Shown here piece after piece: positions 58,771 through 64,000 of a DNA stretch of 64,000 nt. Each line of letters opens with the position of its first letter. The first letter of the stretch is position 1. A program made the position numbers and the translations under genes. The notes beneath the pieces were generated by a model. It made no database searches, had not been told where the DNA came from, and saw only the letters and a list, made by a program, of their open reading frames with translations. Source of the DNA: JAITWN01 sp034002745 (lineage in GTDB: Bacteria; Pseudomonadota; Gammaproteobacteria; SZUA-140); contig JAVEZY010000011.1 of NCBI GenBank assembly GCA_034002745.1, positions 11,974 through 75,973 on the forward strand, written 5' to 3'.

Positions 58771-60105
58771 GTGAGGAATATCAAAGTAACCTTTGGGCTG
58801 CTGTTTCTCGCGCTGAGCGCGGCGTGGCTGCTGGCGGATACCATCAGGCCGGATCCGTTCACTTATTTCTCGTTCCGCAGCGTGTTCGTTCAGTACACGG
58901 GCATAATCGGCCTGGGAATGATGAGCGTCGCCATGGTGCTCGCAACCCGGCCGGCGTTGATCGAGCGCCGCTTGCACGGCCTCGACAAGATGTACCGTCT
59001 GCACAAATGGCTGGGGATAGCCGGGCTGATCTTCGCTGTTTTGCACTGGTGGTGGGCGCAGGGTACCAAGTGGATGGTGGGGTGGGGCTGGCTGGAGCGT
59101 CCGCAGCGCAGGTCATCCCCGGCCGAAGCGTTGTCCGGGTTCGAGCAGTGGCTGCGCAGCCAGCGCGAGATCGCTGAGTCGCTTGGCGAATGGGCGTTTT
59201 ATGCCGCTGTCATATTGATCGTTCTGGCGCTGGTCAAGTCGTTTCCATATCACCTGTTCAAGAAAACGCACAAATGGCTGGCGCTGGCCTATCTGGTCCT
59301 TGCCTATCATGGGCTCGTGCTGATGAAGCCCGAGTACTGGACCCAGCCCGTCGGCTGGATCACCGTGATTCTGGTGGTGAGTGGTTCGGTGTCCGCGCTG
59401 CTGGTGTTGGCAGGAAGGGTAGGGAGCAAGCGCAAGGTCCCGGGCGTCATTCAGGGGATCACTTCCTATCCTGGCGTGCACGCCATCGAGATCCACGTTC
59501 AGTTGGACCAGGGATGGAAGGGGCATCTTCCCGGGCAGTTCGCCTTCGTCACCAGCAAGCGCACCGAAGGCGCTCATCCCTATACGATCGCTTCGGCCTG
59601 GAATCCTGAAGAACGCGACCTGACGTTCGTCGTCAAGGAACTGGGTGACTGGACCGGGCATCTGAGCGAGTGGCTGAAGGTGGATATGCCCGTCGTGGTC
59701 GAAGGTCCCTATGGCTGCTTCGACTTCGAAGATTCATGCCCGCGACAGATATGGATAGGGGCGGGGATAGGCATCACGCCTTTCATCGCGAAGATGAAGG
59801 AGCTCGCGCACATCCCGGGACAGCGGCAGATCGATCTGTTCCACGTAACCTCGGACTACGAGCAGGCGGCCATCGACAAGCTCACCGCGGACGCCAGGGC
59901 GGCCAATATCAACCTGCATATCACCCTGACCCCGAGAGATGGTTTCCTTACCCCGGAGCACATCCGCGCCGCGGTACCGGAATGGCGGTCGGCAAGCTTA
60001 TGGTTCTGCGGACCCACGGCATTCGGAAAATCCCTGCGCAAGGATTTCCTGCGTCACGGAATGCCGGCGGCCAGGTATCATCAGGAGCTGTTCGCGATGC
60101 GGTAA
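58771..60105 (+). CDS. Ferric-reductase-like flavohaem membrane oxidoreductase
   Basis: A 444-aa protein joining a six-helix ferric-reductase-type membrane domain (about 1-215) to a ferredoxin-reductase FAD/NAD domain (about 225-444). Candidate haem-b histidines are spaced as in FRE/NOX proteins: RLHKW ... VLHWW (14 apart) and KTHKW ... AYHG (13 apart). The FAD motif HPYTIASA (about 270-277), the NAD motif GAGIGITPF (about 325) and a C-terminal CGPTAFG complete it. Start is a GTG with GGAGG eight bases upstream. Electrons from NAD(P)H probably cross the membrane to periplasmic metal or oxygen; the acceptor is unknown. Confidence 0.93.
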   Translation: MRNIKVTFGLLFLALSAAWLLADTIRPDPFTYFSFRSVFVQYTGIIGLGMMSVAMVLATRPALIERRLHGLDKMYRLHKWLGIAGLIFAVLHWWWAQGTKWMVGWGWLERPQRRSSPAEALSGFEQWLRSQREIAESLGEWAFYAAVILIVLALVKSFPYHLFKKTHKWLALAYLVLAYHGLVLMKPEYWTQPVGWITVILVVSGSVSALLVLAGRVGSKRKVPGVIQGITSYPGVHAIEIHVQLDQGWKGHLPGQFAFVTSKRTEGAHPYTIASAWNPEERDLTFVVKELGDWTGHLSEWLKVDMPVVVEGPYGCFDFEDSCPRQIWIGAGIGITPFIAKMKELAHIPGQRQIDLFHVTSDYEQAAIDKLTADARAANINLHITLTPRDGFLTPEHIRAAVPEWRSASLWFCGPTAFGKSLRKDFLRHGMPAARYHQELFAMR

Positions 60106-60190
60106 TCGGACTCGGCGATGATCGCGGTGCATCGTGTCTCCGGTCGGACTTCTGCCGCCGAGCCGCAGGCGGTCAGCAGCACGAGCGATC

Positions 60191-60454
60191 TTACTGAAAG
60201 GTCACGTCCGAAGCGCAGGCGAACATCTGCCGGTACTGGCCCGGACTCAGGCCGGTCCGCCGCTTGAATACGCGCCGGAAGAACGACGGGTCCTCGTAGC
60301 CGACGCTGGCGCTGATCTCATCGATGGCCGTGCCCCTGGTCTCGAGCTGCCGCTTGGCCTCCTCGACTCTGAGATTCTGCAGGTAATCGATGAGCGTCGA
60401 TCCCGTCGCGGTCTTGAAGCGGCGCTTGAGCGTTCGCTCGGGGATGCAGGCACA
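60191..60454 (-). pseudogene. C-terminal fragment of an AraC/FtrA-type regulator
   Basis: On the minus strand an open frame of about 87 codons gives only the second half of an AraC DNA-binding domain: IPERTLKRRFKTATG, then GYEDPSFFRRVFKRRTGLSPGQYRQMF and a natural TAA stop. Immediately upstream of this (TGA at 60455-60457) the frame is closed and the preceding sequence shows no trace of the rest of the regulator. So the gene was cut between the two helix-turn-helix motifs. It marks the left edge of the disturbed Rhs region. Confidence 0.8.
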
Positions 60455-60902
60455 TCACGCCAGGTACGAGAGCGTGGTTGGGCCGAGAAAAGTCATGCAT
60501 TTGAACGTCTTGAGGGTGCCGAAGCAGGATGCAAATCTGTGGAAGAGTGATTTGGAAGCAAGCGGACAAATGCGGGCGAAAATCGATGCGAAGGCCGCCT
60601 GAAAATGCTGCAGGATCGGTTGCTCGCATGGGTGCGTGGCAAGGACGGGGGAGGGGTGTAACTTAACGTGGTGCCGAGGAGAGGAATAAAATAAATCCAA
60701 GAATCAGTAAGTTACGGTTCCAAGTTGAAAATCAGTTGAACGTCCGAGCCCGCGCAATGCGCCATACCTGTCCAGACTAATCCTCCCATATTCAGGCCCT
60801 GCTGTTCAATCAGATTCAGGCGAAGCGAAGTTATGTCGTTAGAGTGATACGCGGCGAAATGAGTTCGACGATTGCGCCGGCCTCCAGAGGTCGTAGTAGT
60901 AG
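60455..60902. other. Unassigned junction DNA between AraC scrap and Rhs scrap
   Basis: About 450 bases of mixed composition, AT-richer than the first 60 kb. A short plus-strand frame (to 60602) ends NVLRVPKQDANLWKSDLEA.. and looks like a protein tail but has no recognised family or start. No insertion sequence ends, tRNA or attachment duplication were found. Probably remnants of several insertions. Confidence 0.5.
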
Positions 60903-61661
60903 TTGAGCTCTGAAGGCGTGCCGCCCGCGTCCTACCTCACGGCTTCCATCTTCGGGATGAGCCGCGTGGTGGCGGAGCTGAACGACAATCTGAGCCTGAA
61001 GGCCACGTATGTGTACGGCGGGTAGCAGCTGCTGAAGGAAGAGCCGAGTTCGGGCAACCGAAGTCATGATGTCTACCTGCTCTCGGACGGTGTTGTCGGC
61101 AGCATCACGCACGCCACGGACAGCAGCGGGCAGGCGAAGGACGAGTACCGCTACGACGCCTTCGGCATTCGCAGCACGACGAGCCAGACCTCGAACTCGC
61201 ATGGGCACTACGGGTACACGGGCCAGGAGTACGACGAGGAGGCGGGGCTGCTGTATCTGAGAGCCCGGTACTACGATCCTAAAATAGGGCGCTTCATCAG
61301 TGCGGATCCGTTCTGGGGAAGGCTGGAAGAGCCGGCTTCACAGAATCGGTACACCTACGTGCACAATAATCCGCTGATTTATGCAGATCCGAGTGGGTTA
61401 GCTGGTGCTCCGCCTGGCCCGTTGCTAGTGCCGAGAGTTCCTGGTGGTGCCTTGGGTTATAACCGAGAATTGCACGAAGCATTTGGAAATCTCAACGACC
61501 CAAGATTATCTTGGATGCCTAACGGGCAGAGAAGAGCATATACATGCTTTTGCCCAGCATTGGAAATTCAAGATATCACTCAGGGTTATCAGGATAGAGG
61601 AGGATCTTGTGGTTCACCGCTTCCATATAATCCTGGGCCAAGTATGTGCCCGTGTAATTGA
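60903..61661 (+). pseudogene. Rhs/YD-repeat core with C-terminal toxin tip, 5'-truncated and interrupted
   Basis: One frame reads ASIFGMSRVVAELNDN.. KATYVYGG, then a TAG at 61023-61025, then resumes QLLKEEPSSGNRSHDVYLL, YDAFGIRSTT, GYTGQEYDEEAGLLYLRARYYD and the RHS-associated core signature GRFISADP ... NNPLIYADPSGL. The core ends at 61400; the 86 residues after it are a variable tip (Pro/Gly-rich, five Cys, ending MCPCN) with no recognised toxin family. The 5' part of the gene is missing and the in-frame stop shows decay. Such proteins are polymorphic toxins delivered by T6SS or other routes. The tip's stop overlaps the next gene. Confidence 0.85.
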
Positions 61662-62107
61662 TGGAAAAAAGTAACGTGGATATAGATAGCGTAAGTAAAA
61701 AAATGGTTATTAAGTTTTTGGTGGTTATTTCAGTTCTATTCTACTTTGCGTGGGTTTTTAATAGGATTTTTTTGTGGGAGTATCTGGATGAAGATCTTCA
61801 GAAGATTTTAGTGGTTGATGGTTACGGAACAAGGTTCTCTGAGCATGCTTACATCCTGTGGGTTGTCTTAACTTTATTAAGTTATTCGGGTATTTTTTTT
61901 CTGCGGAGATGGGCTCGTGATTTATTGATGGCTGTATATCTCTTTCACTTGGTTCTTGCTCCGTTTTCTGGGGTAAGAATATTTGCGCCTTATGAGGGAA
62001 TTTTCTCGATAGTCATGATAACTGACGGAATGATATTAGGATTGCTCTACTTCGCGTGGAGCGCCGAATTATACGATAAACGGAATGATCCTGCTCGCCA
62101 GACATGA
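61661..62107 (+). CDS. Four-helix membrane protein, candidate immunity protein
   Basis: A 148-aa protein starting at an ATG that overlaps the stop of the Rhs tip (TGATG). Hydrophobic helices lie at about 14-37, 63-82, 87-106 and 110-133. No recognised family. Base composition is markedly AT-rich against the Rhs core before it, as expected for an exchanged toxin-immunity cassette. Position makes it the likely immunity protein for the preceding tip, which would then act on or in the membrane; this is inference. Confidence 0.7.
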   Translation: MEKSNVDIDSVSKKMVIKFLVVISVLFYFAWVFNRIFLWEYLDEDLQKILVVDGYGTRFSEHAYILWVVLTLLSYSGIFFLRRWARDLLMAVYLFHLVLAPFSGVRIFAPYEGIFSIVMITDGMILGLLYFAWSAELYDKRNDPARQT

Positions 62108-62159
62108 CGCGAAACTTACTCATCAGTTTATGATTTTTCCCTGTGTGACACGATTGTAG

Positions 62160-62393
62160 ATTTCTCTAATCCCACTGCAAAATAATACAACAATCATTGG
62201 CACGAAATTGCCTTCCTCCATGAGGCTGACGCCAGATTCTGGCAACCAAATGTTTGGTCGAGGAGGATTCCTGATTCATGGTGATAACGCAGCAGGAAAT
62301 CAGACGGCTTCTGCAGGATGTCCGATTTTCAATCTGGGCGTTAGAAATGAAATAGGCAATAGCGGAGACAATATTTTCAGGGTTATACCGTGA
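62160..62393 (+). pseudogene. Orphan Rhs toxin tip, Tlde1-like (DUF2778) L,D-transpeptidase fold
   Basis: An open frame without a convincing start (stop TAG at 62157) reads ..NNTTIIGTKLPSSMRLTPDSGN, then GRGGFLIHGDN, TASAGCPIF and NEIGNSGDN. This fits the DUF2778/Tlde1 L,D-transpeptidase-effector signature: a catalytic His in FxIHG and a Cys in SxGC, here 14 residues apart, then the late SGDN. Tlde1 effectors alter peptidoglycan cross-link precursors in the target periplasm. The upstream Rhs body is missing, so this is a displaced tip cassette. Its TGA overlaps the next gene's GTG. Confidence 0.6.
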
Positions 62394-62944
62394 CATCCAT
62401 AGCTGGCTTGGTTAGATACTTTGGCGCTGCACTAACTTTAACTCTAACAATAACTATCGGCGGTGCACATGCGTCTCCGTCGAAAGTGACGATTAAGTCG
62501 CAAGATAAGGTAGTGATTTCTAGCACTATTATCAGCATGACCGTGGAAGTTACAATTAATACGCACGAGTTGCAGATTGGCAATGCGAGCGATAAAGGAC
62601 CATCTGCAATCCAATCTAGCTGTACCTATAGCCGGTATCCGTGCCGTCTCGTCGACAGCATTGATATTGCCATAAATGGAAGCGCGCTCTTTATTCCACG
62701 CTCAGTCTTCTGTGATTTGGCCGACTTGAGTAACGCCGAAATAAAAGAGGGGAGGGATGGAATTATTTTGGCGCTGTATGGCGGTGACGCCTCTGAGAGC
62801 TACGTTGTAGAAATTGAGTTTGATGAGAACAGCGTAAAGCGTAGAACTTTGTCGAGCTCATTGCTCCCGGACCAACCGCTGCAAGAAACTACTTACCATG
62901 TGCGAACCTTGGGAGTAGGCGGAACAATTGAACAACCTCGATAA
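62390..62944 (+). CDS. Exported protein, candidate periplasmic immunity to the Tlde1-like tip
   Basis: A 184-aa protein starting at a GTG that overlaps the toxin tip's stop (GTGA). Residues 1-28 look like a signal peptide (hydrophobic ALTLTLTITIGG, cleavage near AHA-S). The mature part is beta-rich with two Cys (CTYSRYPC), and ends with VKRRTLSS ... ETTYHV. An exported immunity protein is what a periplasm-acting peptidoglycan enzyme requires, so position and export agree. No catalytic motif seen. Confidence 0.75.
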   Translation: MTSIAGLVRYFGAALTLTLTITIGGAHASPSKVTIKSQDKVVISSTIISMTVEVTINTHELQIGNASDKGPSAIQSSCTYSRYPCRLVDSIDIAINGSALFIPRSVFCDLADLSNAEIKEGRDGIILALYGGDASESYVVEIEFDENSVKRRTLSSSLLPDQPLQETTYHVRTLGVGGTIEQPR

Positions 62945-63122
62945 TTGATTCAAGCAGAAATCCTATTAATAACTACCCTTGGCTAAGTGTCGCGCCAATG
63001 GTAAGTGAGGGGAAGAAGACTACGATCTGGAAAGCTCTCTCATTTTCATGCCTATCAATCATCCAATACGGGGGTGATTTCAGGTTTTTTATGCCTATGA
63101 TTTCGCAGCGCAATTGGCGTGC

Positions 63123-63292
63123 GGAGCAAGATGCTACGATCCCAGCATTGGCCGATTCATCAGCGCGTGGATCCGCTTTGGGAGGGAATTGAAGAGCTGG
63201 CATCCCATAACCGGTACACGTATGTGCACAACAATCCGCTGACTTATGCAGCTCCGAGTGAATTGTCAGCTTTTGATTTTGTGGCAGGGTGA
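63123..63292 (+). pseudogene. Second Rhs core scrap with a 2-base frameshift
   Basis: ARCYDPSIGRFISA is read in one frame to 63167; DPLWEGIEELASHNRYTYVHNNPLTYAAPSEL continues in another from 63170. Against the intact copy at 61.3 kb there is a 2-base insertion between GCG and GATCCG. It ends at a TGA after a short unrelated tail (SAFDFVAG). This is a diverged duplicate of the Rhs core end, presumably the stub left when a tip cassette was replaced. Confidence 0.8.
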
Positions 63293-63374
63293 ATGCGGCA
63301 GGGACGGAATTCGGTCGCTATGTGGGATATACAGCGGACTTGGCTGGATTTAATGGCGAGATTCGCCCGAGAAA

Positions 63375-63755
63375 ATGATTAGTTATGCGAGGCGCAACAA
63401 GGAGGCAACCGAAAATCTTTCCATCGAAGCCGTTGTATCCAGAAGGATATTAAATTTTATGCCAGGTGAGCAAAAGCAGTATATGAAAGCTCTGCTTTAT
63501 TTGGGTCCAATTATCCTGACCGTTGTAATGATTTTGTGGATGATTGTCGTTTATCCGCATACTCCAGGACAAGATAAATGGGCTACGTATCCAGTGTTTT
63601 TTCTCATATTTGTGTTGATTGGTTATCACGGCTTTTTGATGGTGGTTGATAGGAAGCGTCGATACCTCTTGATGGGGTATGGAATATTGCATATGTTGTT
63701 TTTTTTCTATTTTTGGATTCTTGCGCTAACGGTTATTTCTAAAGATTCCTTATGA
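63375..63755 (+). CDS. Three-helix membrane protein, orphan immunity candidate
   Basis: A 126-aa AT-rich gene with hydrophobic helices at about 38-60, 70-90 and 97-120. No recognised family. It follows the second Rhs scrap as an immunity gene would follow its toxin tip, but the tip between them is reduced to a few codons. The start at 63375 has a weak ribosome site; an internal ATG at 63459 has AAGGA upstream. Its stop overlaps the next gene's ATG (ATGA). Confidence 0.6.
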   Translation: MISYARRNKEATENLSIEAVVSRRILNFMPGEQKQYMKALLYLGPIILTVVMILWMIVVYPHTPGQDKWATYPVFFLIFVLIGYHGFLMVVDRKRRYLLMGYGILHMLFFFYFWILALTVISKDSL

Positions 63756-64000
63756 TCGGCACCGAGCGCTCGAGCAAGCTTCAACCCCGGGTTCGCCACG
63801 CTGTTACCTTTGCTGCGTGCGCCGCGCTGCTATTGCCCCTGTCGTCCGAATCGGCGGTTTACAACACGAGCTACAGCTACGACGTCCCGAACGGCATCGT
63901 CACGCGCACCGATCCCAACGGCACAGCGATCGCCTATCACTACAACGCGGTCGACAAGCTGTCGACGCTGGTGCTCGACGCCGGCGGCACGCCGTCCGAA
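63752..64000 (+). CDS. N-terminus of an Rhs/YD-repeat protein (runs off the window)
   Basis: 83 codons stay open to the last base. They read as a basic start, a hydrophobic export-like segment (about 18-35, VTFAACAALLLPL), then YD-repeat-like sequence (TRTDPNGTAIAYHYNAVDKLSTLVLD). The composition is GC-rich, like the host, in contrast to the genes just before. The overlap with the membrane-protein stop may be accidental, since no good ribosome site is seen. Probably the next full-length Rhs toxin of the locus. Confidence 0.7.
   Translation, partial: MIGTERSSKLQPRVRHAVTFAACAALLLPLSSESAVYNTSYSYDVPNGIVTRTDPNGTAIAYHYNAVDKLSTLVLDAGGTPSE

Noticed and set aside
61023..61025. TAG in the Rhs core read as a programmed amber codon (pyrrolysine or suppression).
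   Set aside because: No PYLIS-like context or pyl genes are visible; the 5' truncation of the same gene makes ordinary decay simpler.

Overview
The window is a high-GC chromosome segment from a gammaproteobacterium. Several gene runs are typical of that class: orn-queG-nnr-tsaE-ami-mutL; crcB-rarA-lolA-ftsK followed by trxB-aat-bpt-infA-clpA-clpS; csp-icd-mnmA-hflD-purB-serS-cysG; and miaA-hfq-hflX-hflK-hflC-hisZ-purA. The short HisZ, the siroheme synthase fusion and HflD support this. Genus cannot be decided from the sequence; a free-living environmental lineage (Chromatiales/Nevskiales-like) is only a guess.

Layout. 1-10.3 kb is a metal-uptake island: two TonB-dependent receptors on the minus strand, one with a signalling STN domain; a divergent operon with a small Cys-pair secreted protein, a His/Asp-loop outer-membrane protein, a ZnuA-like binding protein and a ZnuB-like permease (no ATPase visible); and a convergent FecI/FecR sigma/anti-sigma pair. 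10.4-19.6 kb holds housekeeping genes (rsgA, orn, an orphan triheme cytochrome, queG, nnr, tsaE, amidase, mutL) and a small palindrome-flanked element. 19.7-31 kb carries crcB, rarA, lolA, ftsK, trxB and a compact N-degron set (aat, bpt, clpA, clpS) around infA. 31.5-41.4 kb has a cold-shock gene, icd, mnmA, hflD, purB, serS, cysG and a SulP transporter. 41.6-46.5 kb is a minus-strand RND efflux pair preceded by a 38% histidine protein and a 68-aa unknown. 46.7-57.2 kb has a BI-1 membrane protein, tRNA-Ser(UGA), an overlooked 29-30 aa membrane peptide, miaA to hflC, hisZ, purA and an AbgT transporter. 57.3-60.1 kb has a phosphate porin behind a four-unit PHO box and a flavohaem ferric-reductase-like protein.

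From about 60.2 kb to the window end, gene order and base composition change. There is a broken AraC regulator, then a decayed Rhs/YD-repeat polymorphic-toxin locus. It holds a C-terminal Rhs core with an in-frame stop and its own toxin tip, followed by a four-helix membrane protein overlapping the tip's stop. Next comes an orphan toxin tip with a Tlde1-like (DUF2778) L,D-transpeptidase signature, followed by an overlapping secreted protein that is probably its immunity protein. Then come a frameshifted second Rhs core scrap, another membrane protein, and the start of a GC-rich Rhs/YD-repeat protein that runs off the window. The AT-rich cassettes set against GC-rich Rhs cores look like successive displacement of toxin tips. 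This is the most interesting part of the window.

Two themes recur. Divalent-metal handling appears in the zinc-type uptake operon, its His-rich outer-membrane protein and the His-rich small protein beside an efflux pump. Envelope and proteolysis quality control appear in HflKC, Hfq/HflX, ClpA/ClpS with Aat/Bpt, BI-1 and LolA.
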